Shown here one piece after another: positions 18,045 to 26,712 of a stretch of 64,000 nucleotides of DNA. The notes under the pieces were generated by a model that did no database searches, was not told the DNA's origin, and saw nothing but the letters and a program-made list of their open reading frames with translations. Each line of letters begins with the position of its first letter. The stretch's first letter is position 1. Location of the stretch: assembly GCF_000717185.1 (NCBI RefSeq), contig NZ_JNYE01000031.1, positions 1 through 64,000 of the forward strand. Reading direction: 5' to 3'. A program made the position numbers and the translations under genes. The DNA comes from Kitasatospora phosalacinea (GTDB lineage: Bacteria; Actinomycetota; Actinomycetes; Streptomycetales; Streptomycetaceae).

Positions 18045-18713
18045 GTGCCCAAGTCCCGTTCACTCAGCGGTAATTCGGTCTTCGGGCGGCGACTGCTGAT
18101 CGGGCTGGGCGTGCTGCTGGCCGCCGCCCTGCTGGCCGGGCTCGCCGCCCGGCTGGCGGGCGGCGGCCACGCCGACCACCCCGCCGCCTCGCCCACCGCC
18201 ACCCAGCCCGCCCCCGCGCCGAGCACCTCCTCGGCCGGCTCCGATCCCGGCCCGGGCGTCGCCCGCCCCGCGCACACCAGCTCCCCGACCGACTACGCCG
18301 CCGCGTTCGCCCAGGCGCTGTGGTCCTACGACACCCGCGCCCTCGATCAGCAGAACTTCGTCAACGGCCTTCGGCAGTGGCTCACTTCGGAGAGCCAGTA
18401 CGCCGATGCCGCCTCCGTCGAGGCCCAGGTCCCCGACCCGGTGCTCTGGTCGAGGATGCACGACAACGGGCAGAGCTCCGGCGTCCACGACGTGCAGGCG
18501 CACCTGCCGGACGGCTTCCGGCAGGCCGTCGCCCAGGACCCCGGCGCCCTGACCCGCGCCTACATCTACGCCGTCACCGTCACCGGCACCGTCGACGTCG
18601 CCTGGAGCGGCGGCGGCCGCGGCGGCGAGTCCCGGGCGCTCACCCTGGCCGTCCAGTGCCGCCCGCAGCAGGACTGCGCGCTGGCCGCCATCGCTCCCAC
18701 CGTCTACCCGTGA
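18045..18713 (+). CDS. Bitopic membrane protein of the conjugation cluster
   Basis: 222 residues, GTG start immediately after the previous stop. One transmembrane helix near residues 18-38 (LLIGLGVLLAAALLAGLAA), a Pro/Ala/Ser linker, then a soluble domain from ~80 (YAAAFAQALWSYD … FVNGLRQWL … AVTVTGTVDVAW). This layout resembles the NTF2-like extracellular domain of TcpC/VirB8-type proteins; that match is inferred from architecture only. Confidence 0.55.
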   Translation: MPKSRSLSGNSVFGRRLLIGLGVLLAAALLAGLAARLAGGGHADHPAASPTATQPAPAPSTSSAGSDPGPGVARPAHTSSPTDYAAAFAQALWSYDTRALDQQNFVNGLRQWLTSESQYADAASVEAQVPDPVLWSRMHDNGQSSGVHDVQAHLPDGFRQAVAQDPGALTRAYIYAVTVTGTVDVAWSGGGRGGESRALTLAVQCRPQQDCALAAIAPTVYP

Positions 18714-18750
18714 GCCGACCGCTCCCCTCTCCGTAAGGAGCTGATCCCCT

Positions 18751-20322
18751 ATCGGGTTCTGCGACCTCCCCCTCGCCGGCGCGCTGTGTGACCTCACCCC
18801 GGGCGGCATCGCCGGCGGCATCACCACCAGCATCGGCAACTGGATCGCCCAGAGCTGCGGCGACCTGGCCAAGAGCGCGGTCGACATGGCCTCGCGCGCG
18901 GTCGACCAGACCACCTCCGTCGATCTGTCCGCCGGCTGGTACCGCGACAACTACGCGGTCATCCTGCCCATCGCCCTGACCATGATCGTCCTGACCTTCA
19001 CCCTGCAACTCGTGCGGGCCGCGTGGCGCCGGGACGGCCAGGCCCTCGGCCAAGCCGTCACCGGCACTGTCAGCAGCGTCTTCTTCGCGATGTGCGCGAT
19101 CACCTTCACCTCCGTGTCCATCGCCGTGGTCGAGGCCCTCTCCCGGGGCCTGTTCACCATCGCCAACAGCTCGATGGACGACGCGGTCCGCCGCCTGGTC
19201 AAGGTCTCGATGATCACCGCGACCACCCCGCTGGGCTGGCTGATCCCGGCCCTGACGGCCCTGGGCTGCGCGGTCGGTGCGATCCTCTACTGGGGAATGA
19301 TGATCTTCCGCAAGGTCAGCATCCTCGTCCTGGTCGTCCTGGCGCCGCTGGCGGCGGCGGGCGGCCCCTGGGAGCCGACGCGCGACTGGAAGCGGCGCTG
19401 GGTGGAGGCCACCGCCACCGTCGTCGTCTCGAAGCTCGTGATCACGATCGTCATGCTGGTGGGCGTCTCCGCGATCGGCGACAGCAGCACGACGGACGGC
19501 CTGACCGCGCTGAGCGACATCATCGCCGGCCTGGTCGTGATGGCCCTGGTCCTGTGCTGCCCCTTCATGATCTACAAGTTCGTGCATTGGGCGGGCGACG
19601 GGCAGGCCCACGACCTGCACCGCTCCACCGCCGCGGGCCTGCAGACCGCCACCGCCGCCGCCAAGAAGGGCGGACAGATGGCAATGAGCGCGGGCACCGG
19701 AGGCGCGGGTGCCGCCGCCGGCGGTGCCGGAGCGGCCGGCGCGGGCGGGGCCGCCACCCCCCAGGGCCCCTCCCAGATCCCCGGCATGTCCTCCGGAGCC
19801 CAGAGCGGCACGGGATCAGGGGCCTCGACCGACAGCGCCACCGGCACCCTCGCCAAGGCGACCCCGGCCACCTTCCGCTACGGGGCACCCACGCGCTCCG
19901 GAGGGGGCGACGGCGGCGTCCCGCTGCTGACCCGCTCCGGCCCCGCGCCGCGCTCCGACGGCGACCAGGGCACACCCCTGCTCACCTACGCGGGCTCCGC
20001 CAGCTCCGCCCCCGCCTCCGGCACAGCCGCCGATCCCTCCCCGACGGCGTCCCCCGCCACGAAGGCAGCCGGTGCCGCCCGGATCTCCACCCCCGGCTCC
20101 GCCGGCGGACCCGCCTCATCCGGACCGCCCGCTGCCGGACCGTCCTTCGCCGGACCGCCCCCGGCCGGATCCCCCGCTGCCGCGCCCGCCGCCAGCGCCC
20201 CTTCGCCGGGAGCCGGCGGCCCGGCCTTCAACCCGGTCATCGTGCCGCCCGCGGGCCAGCCGTCCACCCCGGCCCCGGCCGGGCAGCGCTTCCGCTTCCC
20301 CGAGCGCCCGCCGTCCTCCTGA
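18751..20322 (+). CDS. Polytopic conjugation membrane protein (VirB6/TrbL-like) with long disordered tail
   Basis: 523 residues from ATC 18751. An in-frame TGA at 18742-18744 and the first ATG at 18886 bracket a coding stretch (GFCDLPLAGALCDL), and AAGGAG (18735-18740) is well placed for the ATC. Roughly six transmembrane segments between residues 68 and 290, e.g. VILPIALTMIVLTFTLQL and LVVMALVLCCPFMIY. After 300 comes a Gly/Ala- and Pro-rich tail. Expected to form part of the inner-membrane channel. Confidence 0.7.
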   Translation: MGFCDLPLAGALCDLTPGGIAGGITTSIGNWIAQSCGDLAKSAVDMASRAVDQTTSVDLSAGWYRDNYAVILPIALTMIVLTFTLQLVRAAWRRDGQALGQAVTGTVSSVFFAMCAITFTSVSIAVVEALSRGLFTIANSSMDDAVRRLVKVSMITATTPLGWLIPALTALGCAVGAILYWGMMIFRKVSILVLVVLAPLAAAGGPWEPTRDWKRRWVEATATVVVSKLVITIVMLVGVSAIGDSSTTDGLTALSDIIAGLVVMALVLCCPFMIYKFVHWAGDGQAHDLHRSTAAGLQTATAAAKKGGQMAMSAGTGGAGAAAGGAGAAGAGGAATPQGPSQIPGMSSGAQSGTGSGASTDSATGTLAKATPATFRYGAPTRSGGGDGGVPLLTRSGPAPRSDGDQGTPLLTYAGSASSAPASGTAADPSPTASPATKAAGAARISTPGSAGGPASSGPPAAGPSFAGPPPAGSPAAAPAASAPSPGAGGPAFNPVIVPPAGQPSTPAPAGQRFRFPERPPSS

Positions 20323-20440
20323 CGCCCGGTGCCGTCCTCCCGCCGTGTCCCCGCGCCTTCGTGCCCGCCCTCCCGGACGGTCTGCCGTCCGGGAGGGCCC
20401 CGGACCGGCCCCGCCCCCGCACCCCAGGTAGAGAACAGCC

Positions 20441-21895
20441 CTGACCAGCGAATACCCCGACACGATCCGATTCCCCGCCCGCACCCGCCGAGGCATCCTC
20501 CTCGGCCTGAACCTCCCGCAACTCGCCATCGCCGCAACCGGCGGCCTGCTGCTGCTCGCCGTCCTGATGACCATGGGCGTCCCGGCCGCCCTCCTCCTCA
20601 CCCCGCTGTGGGCCCTGTTCGGCGCCGCCATCGTCGTCCGCGTCCGCGGCCGCTCCCTCGCCGAGTGGGTGCCGATCGCCCTGCGCTACCAGCTGCGCCG
20701 CACCCGCGGCCAACTCCTGTGGCTGGCAAGGCCGTCCACCCGCCCGCGCCGCGAAGGACTGCTGCACCTGCCCGGCACCGCGGCCTCCCTGCGCGCCGTC
20801 ACCAGCCCCGACGGCCGGCTCGGCGCCGTCCACGACCAGCAGCAGGGCACCCTCACCGCCGTCACCCGCGTCTCCTCCCGCGCCTTCGCGCTGCTCGACC
20901 CAGCCACCCAGAACAGCAACGTGACCGGCTGGGGCCGGGCGCTGGCCGCGCTCTCGCGCTCCGGGCAGATCGCCCGCATCCAGGTGCTGGAGCGCACCGT
21001 CCCCGACTCCGGCGACACCCTGCAGCGCTACTGGCTGGAGCACGGCCGCCCCTCCACCCCCGTGGCCGGCCCGATCTACGAGGACCTCCTCGCCGCCGCC
21101 GGGCCGAGCGCGGCCCCGCACGAGGCGTACATCGCCGTCGCCCTCGACCTGCGCGAGGCCCGCCGTCTGATCAACCAGGCCGGCGGCGGCCTCAGCGGTG
21201 CCTTCGCGGTCCTGGCCCAGCTGACCGCCTCCCTCGACCAGTCGGTGCGCGGCGCGGGTCTGGCCCCGGGCGGCTGGCTGACCGCGGGCGAGATCGCCGC
21301 AGTCGTGCGTACCGCCTACGACCCGGCCGTCCTGGGCTCGCTGGAGCGCTGGAGCGAGACCGGCCGCCCGGAGGCCGACGTCACCGCAGCCGGCCCCGTC
21401 GTCCTGGTCGAGGAGCCGGAGTCGATCCGCACCGACTCCGCGCACCACACCACCTACTGGATCGAGCAGTGGCCCCGCACCGAGACCTCGGCCGGGTTCC
21501 TCCACCAACTGCTCTACAGCAGCGGTGTGCGCCGCACCCTATCGATCACCTACGCCCCCCAGCAGCTCGACGCCGCACTCAGAGACGTCCAGCGCAAGAA
21601 GGCCACGATCATCGCGGACGCCGCCGAGCGCGTGCGCCGCGGCCAGGTCGACTCCGAGACCGACACCGTCGAGTACGCCGACGTCAAGCAGCGCGAGCTG
21701 CAGCTGATTGCCGGCCATGCGGATGTCGCCATGACCGGCCTGCTGGTCGTCTCCGCCGACGACCCCGAGCAGCTCAGTGCCGCCTGCGCCCAGGTCGAGA
21801 CCGCCGCCGTCGCCGCCCTGATCGACCTGCGCCGCCTGACGATGCAGCAGGCCGAAGCCTTCACCGCCGCCGCCCTGCCCCTCGCCCGCCTCTGA
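20441..21895 (+). CDS. SCO6880-family membrane-anchored protein
   Basis: 484 residues from CTG 20441 (AGGTAGAG upstream). Two N-terminal transmembrane helices (residues ~28-70), then a soluble domain. The FPARTRRGILLGL start, GQLLWLARP, and the RTLSITYAPQ segment are typical of the SCO6880 family, which sits before a VirB4-like ATPase in actinobacterial conjugation clusters. Probably recruits or regulates the ATPase at the membrane. Confidence 0.7.
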   Translation: MTSEYPDTIRFPARTRRGILLGLNLPQLAIAATGGLLLLAVLMTMGVPAALLLTPLWALFGAAIVVRVRGRSLAEWVPIALRYQLRRTRGQLLWLARPSTRPRREGLLHLPGTAASLRAVTSPDGRLGAVHDQQQGTLTAVTRVSSRAFALLDPATQNSNVTGWGRALAALSRSGQIARIQVLERTVPDSGDTLQRYWLEHGRPSTPVAGPIYEDLLAAAGPSAAPHEAYIAVALDLREARRLINQAGGGLSGAFAVLAQLTASLDQSVRGAGLAPGGWLTAGEIAAVVRTAYDPAVLGSLERWSETGRPEADVTAAGPVVLVEEPESIRTDSAHHTTYWIEQWPRTETSAGFLHQLLYSSGVRRTLSITYAPQQLDAALRDVQRKKATIIADAAERVRRGQVDSETDTVEYADVKQRELQLIAGHADVAMTGLLVVSADDPEQLSAACAQVETAAVAALIDLRRLTMQQAEAFTAAALPLARL

Positions 21896-21918
21896 CCGCC
21901 GAAGGGCACCCTCACTCC

Positions 21919-22362
21919 TTGACCCACGACCTCCCCGACCGCTGCGACCTGCTGCGCTTCGCCAGCGCCGCCATCGACATCCACCACCACACCCGCCTCG
22001 CCGACGGCGAAGCCGTCTCCCGCAACGAACTCGACGACCTCCACGCCCACACCGTCGCCCTGTTCGGCCTCCTGGACACCGCCACCGCCCGCACCCGCCC
22101 CCACGCCCCCGCCGCCGGCGACCACCTCCACAACGCGAGGATCCGCCTGTGGCAGGTCTGCGAGCACCTCCACGACGCCTACCACGCCGCCCCCCGCGCC
22201 GACGGCCGCCGACCCACCCGCGAAGCCTGCGCCCTGCGCCTCCCGGACGGCGCACCCGACCTGACGATCTGCCAGCGCCGCGCCGTCACCGCCGCCCGGC
22301 TGCGCCAGATCACCACCCCCGCCGACCTGCACGCCCCCGCCCCCGGCCTCCTGCGCCGCTGA
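21919..22362 (+). CDS. DUF6238-like small protein
   Basis: 147 residues from TTG 21919. Helical, with LRFASAAIDIHHHTRLADG, ELDDLHAHTVALFGLLD and LWQVCEHLHDAYHAA. Such proteins are found between the SCO6880-type gene and the VirB4-like gene in Streptomyces elements; the DUF6238 label is from memory. Function unknown. Confidence 0.55.
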   Translation: MTHDLPDRCDLLRFASAAIDIHHHTRLADGEAVSRNELDDLHAHTVALFGLLDTATARTRPHAPAAGDHLHNARIRLWQVCEHLHDAYHAAPRADGRRPTREACALRLPDGAPDLTICQRRAVTAARLRQITTPADLHAPAPGLLRR

Positions 22363-22389
22363 GCCCGACCCCCGCAGAGAGGAGACCGG

Positions 22390-23934
22390 TTGCGCAACCG
22401 CACCACCACCAGCGCCAGTCCCCTGTACACCCCCGCCCGCGGCACCCGCGCCGAGCACCGCCGCGCCCGCCGAGAACTCGCCGAAGCCCGCCGCCAGGCC
22501 CGCCTCGCCGACCAGCCGGTACGCCGCGCCGCCGGAGAAGTCGACGAACTCGACGAACGCCCCCTCTACCCGGCCGCCGGACGACCCGGCCCCGCCTCCG
22601 CCCGCGGCGGCAAACTCCGCCTCCCCCCGCACCGCATGACCACCGCGGTCGCCGCCGGAGCGTTCCCCTTCCTCGCCGAAGGCGGCCTCGGCGCGGGCGG
22701 CGTCTACCTCGGCCGCGACGTCCACTCCGAAGCGTCCTACCTCTTCGACCCGTTCGCGCTGTACGGCAAGGTCGAGGGCTTCACCAACCCCTCCGTGCTG
22801 CTCGCCGGCGTGATCGGCATGGGCAAGTCGGCACTCGCCAAGTCCATCGCGCTGCGCTCCATCGCCCACGGCTACAAGGTCTACGTTCCCTGCGACCCGA
22901 AGGGCGAATGGACCCTCGTCGCACGGGAGTTGGGCGGGCGGACCATCTCGCTCGGCCCCGGCATGACTGGCCGCCTCAACCCGCTCGACGCCCCGGCCAC
23001 CCCGCCCGGCGCCGATCCGGACGACTGGGCCGCCGAGGTCCGCAAGCGGCGCCTGCTGCTCCTGGCGGCGCTGGCCCGCACCGTCCTGCACCGCGACCTG
23101 CTGCCGATGGAGCACACTGCGCTCGACGTCGCCCTCGACGAGGTCGTCGCCGACGCCCACCGCACCGGCCGCGTCCCCCTGCTGGGCCACATCGCCTCCA
23201 CACTCGGCGACGCCCACCGCCTGGACGACGCACTCGGCGACCCGGCCCGCCGCCTGGGCGCCGCCGCCGAAGACCTCGCCCACGCCCTGCGCCGCCTCGT
23301 CCAGGGCGACCTGGCCAACATGTTCGACGCACCCTCCACCGTCGAGTTCGACCCGACCGCCCCGATGCTCAGCATCGACCTGTCCGCACTCGGCTCCGCG
23401 GGCGACGACACCGGGCTCATCCTCGCGATGACCTGCGCCTCCGCCTGGATGGAGGCCGCCCTCTCGGACCCGCGCGGCGGCCGCCGCTGGGTCGTCTACG
23501 ACGAGGCGTGGCGCCTGATGCGCCACCTGCCGCTGCTGGAGCGCATGCAGGCCCAGCTCAAACTCGCCCGCGGCCTGGGCATCGCCAACCTCATCGTCAT
23601 CCACCGCCTGTCCGACCTGCTGTCGGCCGGCGACGCCGGATCCCGCGGCCGCGCCCTCGCGGAGGGCCTGCTCTCCGACTGCGCCACCCGCATCATCTAC
23701 CGGCAGGAACCCGACCAACTCGCCGCCACTGCAAGCCTGTTGGGCCTGACTGGCGTGGAGACCGAGGCCATCGCCAACTGCGGCCGGGGCCGCGGACTCC
23801 ACAAACTCGCCGGCCGCTCCTTCATCGTCCAGCACGTCCTGCACCCCGCCGAGCGCGCCCTGTTCGACACCGACGCCCGGATGGGCGAGAACCCCCGCGG
23901 GTTCACGAATCCCGAAGCGCTCCGGGCAGCCTGA
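22390..23934 (+). CDS. VirB4-like conjugation ATPase
   Basis: 514 residues, TTG start after GAGGAGA. Walker A GVIGMGKSALAKS near 142, Walker B RWVVYDEAW near 370, followed by LARGLGIANLIVIHR and CATRIIYRQEPDQL, features of VirB4/TraE-type ATPases. It energises assembly or substrate transfer. The N-terminal ~70 residues are Arg/Ala-rich and probably contact the membrane partners encoded upstream. Confidence 0.85.
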   Translation: MRNRTTTSASPLYTPARGTRAEHRRARRELAEARRQARLADQPVRRAAGEVDELDERPLYPAAGRPGPASARGGKLRLPPHRMTTAVAAGAFPFLAEGGLGAGGVYLGRDVHSEASYLFDPFALYGKVEGFTNPSVLLAGVIGMGKSALAKSIALRSIAHGYKVYVPCDPKGEWTLVARELGGRTISLGPGMTGRLNPLDAPATPPGADPDDWAAEVRKRRLLLLAALARTVLHRDLLPMEHTALDVALDEVVADAHRTGRVPLLGHIASTLGDAHRLDDALGDPARRLGAAAEDLAHALRRLVQGDLANMFDAPSTVEFDPTAPMLSIDLSALGSAGDDTGLILAMTCASAWMEAALSDPRGGRRWVVYDEAWRLMRHLPLLERMQAQLKLARGLGIANLIVIHRLSDLLSAGDAGSRGRALAEGLLSDCATRIIYRQEPDQLAATASLLGLTGVETEAIANCGRGRGLHKLAGRSFIVQHVLHPAERALFDTDARMGENPRGFTNPEALRAA

Positions 23935-24044
23935 GCACCACCTCGCACCCGACCTCGGCCACGCCGTCGCCCAGCCGGGCCCCGCTTCCACGAGCGGTGA
24001 CACCTGGCACCACCAACCCACCCGAAACCAGGAGGAAACCCCTC

Positions 24045-24860
24045 ATCGAAGCCCATCCCACCGCTGCCGTCTTCCCGATGCTCGACGACGACGATCTGCA
24101 CGCGCTCGCCGAGGACATCAAGGAACTCGGCCAGATCCACCCGATCGTCCTCGACGAGCACGGCCGGATCCTCGACGGCCGAAACCGCCTTGCCGCGTGC
24201 GAGATCGCCGGAGTCGAGCCGCAGTTCACCACCTACGACGGCGCCGACGCCGCTACCTACGCCCTGTCGGTCAACATCCGCCGACGCAACCTGACCAAGG
24301 GCCAACTGGCCATGATCGCCGCGAAAGCCGGTTCACTGAGTGAACGAACCGGCCGTTCACCGAGTGAACAGCCGGTTCGTTCACTCAGTGAACAGACCGG
24401 AGTCTCCCTCGGCCGTATCGGACAGGCGAGCACCGTCCTGCGCCACGCCCCCGACCTCGTCGAATCGGTGATCAGCGGCGCCATCGGCCTCACCGAGGCA
24501 TACAAGACCGCCCGGGAGAACAAGGCGCAGGCGGACTCCGCAGAGTCCCAGCTCGCCCGGCTGCGGGCGGAGGACCCGGAGCTGGCCGACAAGGTCGTCG
24601 ACGGGGAGCTGACGCTGCCCGGGGCGTGGGCGGAGCGCAAGGAACGCGCGGAGGAAGAGGTCCGTCAACGCCGGGTCGCCACCACGTTCCTGTGCGAGAC
24701 GGTCCCTCCGCTGGCCCAGGCCCGCGGCACCGCCACCGCCCTGCTCTACGACCCGCAGTTCATGCTCACCGGCCGGGCGATCACCGCCGAGGTCATCGAC
24801 CAGGCCATCGAGGCCCTGACCGAGATGGCCCAGGCGTGGCGGGAGCGTGAGGCCGCGTGA
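24045..24860 (+). CDS. ParB-like DNA-binding protein with internal 8-residue repeats
   Basis: 271 residues if started at ATC 24045, 9 bases after AGGAGG; the ATG at 24078 is an alternative. ParB N-terminal fold: LAEDIKELGQIHPIVLD and GRILDGRNRLAACEIAG. Residues ~96-119 are three tandem octapeptides (SLSERTGR, SPSEQPVR, SLSEQTGV) placed before the helix-turn-helix (SLGRIGQASTVLRHAPDLV). The repeat DNA is palindromic, see separate entry. Role: partition, transcription control or, by analogy, plasmid regulation. Confidence 0.8.
   Translation: MEAHPTAAVFPMLDDDDLHALAEDIKELGQIHPIVLDEHGRILDGRNRLAACEIAGVEPQFTTYDGADAATYALSVNIRRRNLTKGQLAMIAAKAGSLSERTGRSPSEQPVRSLSEQTGVSLGRIGQASTVLRHAPDLVESVISGAIGLTEAYKTARENKAQADSAESQLARLRAEDPELADKVVDGELTLPGAWAERKERAEEEVRQRRVATTFLCETVPPLAQARGTATALLYDPQFMLTGRAITAEVIDQAIEALTEMAQAWREREAA
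24331..24393 (+). repeat. Three palindromes at exact 24-bp spacing inside the parB-like gene
   Basis: 15-bp palindromes GTTCACTGAGTGAAC (24331-24345), GTTCACCGAGTGAAC (24355-24369) and GTTCACTCAGTGAAC (24379-24393). Starts are 24 bp apart, about 2.3 helical turns and eight codons. Conserved half-sites GTTCAC/GTGAAC suggest protein binding, perhaps by the ParB-like product itself (parS-like) or a repressor. Confidence 0.85.
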
Positions 24861-25369
24861 GCGAGACCGCCGACCTGCGGCTGTGGCAGATCGTCGAGGA
24901 CGCCGCCGCCCACGTCACCGACGAGGCCGGACGCTTCCGCCGCGGCGACCTGGAGGCGGAGCTGCGCGAGCGGCTGGCCGGCGAGGACCTGGACGTCCAC
25001 GTGCGCGCGGCCGCCGTCGGCAAGCTCGCCGGCTCCCTCGTGCGCGGCTTCGGCGAGCGCCGCAGCCCCAAGCCCCGCCGCCGCGCCTCAATGTTCCACC
25101 CGCAGGGCATCTTGAAGCTGGGCGGCGGCGTGTGGGTGTGGATGGAGCACGCCACCCCCACCGACCTCCTCGAATGGGGCCGCCTGTCCACCCGCAACCT
25201 GGCCAAGGTCGCCGTCGCCGAGGCCGACCGCCAGGACTACGTCGCCGAGCGCCTGGACGCCTTCCGCCTCCACAGCGGCCTCACCCACCTCGGCGAACTG
25301 GAACGCGCGGTCTACGGCTACACCGGCCCCGACCCCGCCGACTTCGGCGGCGGGGGGCAGGAGCCGTGA
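24857..25369 (+). CDS. Unknown protein coupled to the ParB-like gene
   Basis: 170 residues; GTG start overlaps the stop of the parB-like gene (GTGA). Helical N-terminus (LWQIVEDAAAHVTDEAG, RFRRGDLEAELRERL) followed by a basic patch (ERRSPKPRRRASMFHP) and LGGGVWVWMEHATPTDLLEW. The look suggests a nucleic-acid-binding accessory to the ParB-like protein. Family not recognised. Confidence 0.6.
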   Translation: MSETADLRLWQIVEDAAAHVTDEAGRFRRGDLEAELRERLAGEDLDVHVRAAAVGKLAGSLVRGFGERRSPKPRRRASMFHPQGILKLGGGVWVWMEHATPTDLLEWGRLSTRNLAKVAVAEADRQDYVAERLDAFRLHSGLTHLGELERAVYGYTGPDPADFGGGGQEP

Positions 25370-25488
25370 CGCACGTGAGCGTCGCCCACACCACCACCCG
25401 CACCGCCGACCGTCTCCACCCCGCCCAGCCCAGCACCCCCGCGCCCGCGGTGCCCGCCCCCGCGAAGGCCCCCCGCCTGGCGTTCTGA
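25366..25488 (+). CDS. Short Pro/Ala-rich peptide
   Basis: 40 residues from GTG 25366 overlapping the previous stop (GTGA), with AGGAG just upstream. Sequence is low complexity (TPAPAVPAPAKAPRLAF end). Its stop codon lies in a 14-bp direct tandem duplication (25477-25490 and 25491-25504). May be a real small gene or a detached tail of the upstream gene. Confidence 0.35.
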   Translation: MTHVSVAHTTTRTADRLHPAQPSTPAPAVPAPAKAPRLAF

Positions 25489-25539
25489 CCCTGGCGTTCT
25501 GACCAGCCCCGTTCCCCGTGCCCCGGAGGTACCCCCCCC

Positions 25540-25917
25540 ATGTCCGCATCCCTCACCCGCTACGACTCCCGGGTCGAGGCGGCCACCAGCCTCAGCATTG
25601 CCGCCCTGCACGCCGCCCAGGACGCCATCGGCGACACCGCGGTCCGCCTTCGCGACGCCCACCAGCGACTGGCCCTCGCCGAGACCCGCACGGCTTTCGA
25701 GCTCCTGCGGCTGCGGATGGTGTGCGACCGCCAGCGCCGGGTCGACGACCAGCTGCTGGACGACATCGCTACCCAGCTGGAGGTCCTGGAGGACATCACC
25801 ACGGCGCGGGACGAGGCCGAGCAGGACCTGCTGGACCTCCTGGCCGAAGCCGAACGGCAGCGGAGCACCGCTGCCGTGGCGGTCGCCGCGGCCCCGGCCG
25901 TCGTGCGGAGCCGATGA
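25540..25917 (+). CDS. Coiled-coil small protein
   Basis: 125 residues, ATG with GGAGG upstream. Heptad-rich helices throughout: AALHAAQDAIGDTAVRL, RLALAETRTAFELLRLR, DDIATQLEVLEDITTA. Ends AAAPAVVRSR, a minimal version of the shared tail. ATGA overlap with the next gene. Confidence 0.6.
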   Translation: MSASLTRYDSRVEAATSLSIAALHAAQDAIGDTAVRLRDAHQRLALAETRTAFELLRLRMVCDRQRRVDDQLLDDIATQLEVLEDITTARDEAEQDLLDLLAEAERQRSTAAVAVAAAPAVVRSR

Positions 25918-26666
25918 CCGGGACACACCGGCCGGCGGCGACCTTCGGCTGGGACTACGACTACGGCGAGTTCGCGATCGTCCCCGGCGGGGGCGACCCG
26001 CTGGTGCGGCTGGTCCTCGACCACTGCGGCTTCGAGCGCCGGATCGAGCCGCTGGGAGCCTGGGCAATCGCACCGGGTGCCGATGAGCATGAGCAGATCG
26101 CGGCGGCCTCCGTGGCCGTCGACCTGCTGATCGTGGCCGGCCACCGCGTGGCCAACTGGCACGAGCCGCGCCAGCGCACGGCCGATGTCGCCCGCCACTA
26201 CCGGTGGCTGCGCAGCACGGAGCCGTTCCCCGACGCCGCCGCGGTCGCCCGGGCCGCCAGTGCCGAGGCCAGGGCGCGCCTGGAGGCCGGAGCGGTGGGC
26301 GCCCACTGGCGGACCCTCACCGAGGACGTCGCCCGCGGACGGCTGCGGGTGGAGGCCCGGCGCACCCTCGGAGGCGTCGAGTACATGCTGGCCACCCCCG
26401 CACAAGAGCCCGACCACTACCTCGGCCTGGCCCACCACCCGCACGAGGGCGTCCTCGGCATCACCGACGACTACGCCCGCTGGTACGCCGGCCGGGCCCG
26501 GCGCGACTTCCGCGTCCACACCCTGCGCGAGACCGTCCCGCCGAAGCCCGCCCGCGCCCCCGCACCCGCGCCCGCGCCCGCCGCCGTCCCGGTGCAACTG
26601 CCCGTCCACCTGGCGCAGCGCCCCGTCCACCCCGCCGTCGCGGCGCTCGACGCCCGCCGCCGCTGA
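25914..26666 (+). CDS. Protein with one copy of a ~75-residue repeated domain
   Basis: 250 residues. Residues ~12-85 (FAIVPGGGDPLVRLVLDHCG … VAVDLLIVAGHRVANW) match the pattern repeated in the genes at 26713, 27687 and 29857: strand, small residues, L-x-x-x-G-F, strand, then A-x-x-A-V-x-x-L-x-x-x-G-x-x-V. A second region (GRLRVEARRTLGGVEY … LAHHPHEGVLGITDDYARW) follows. The end is Pro/Ala-rich and stops in ARRR. Function unknown. Confidence 0.6.
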   Translation: MTGTHRPAATFGWDYDYGEFAIVPGGGDPLVRLVLDHCGFERRIEPLGAWAIAPGADEHEQIAAASVAVDLLIVAGHRVANWHEPRQRTADVARHYRWLRSTEPFPDAAAVARAASAEARARLEAGAVGAHWRTLTEDVARGRLRVEARRTLGGVEYMLATPAQEPDHYLGLAHHPHEGVLGITDDYARWYAGRARRDFRVHTLRETVPPKPARAPAPAPAPAAVPVQLPVHLAQRPVHPAVAALDARRR

Positions 26667-26712
26667 CCTCTTCCCCCCGCACCTTCTTCGATCAGCGAGA
26701 TCCCCACCCCAC

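Noticed and set aside
18886-20322. ATG 18886 as start of the polytopic membrane protein
   Set aside because: It discards 45 codons of good coding sequence and ignores AAGGAG at 18735; the ATC at 18751 fits better, though the ATG remains a fallback.
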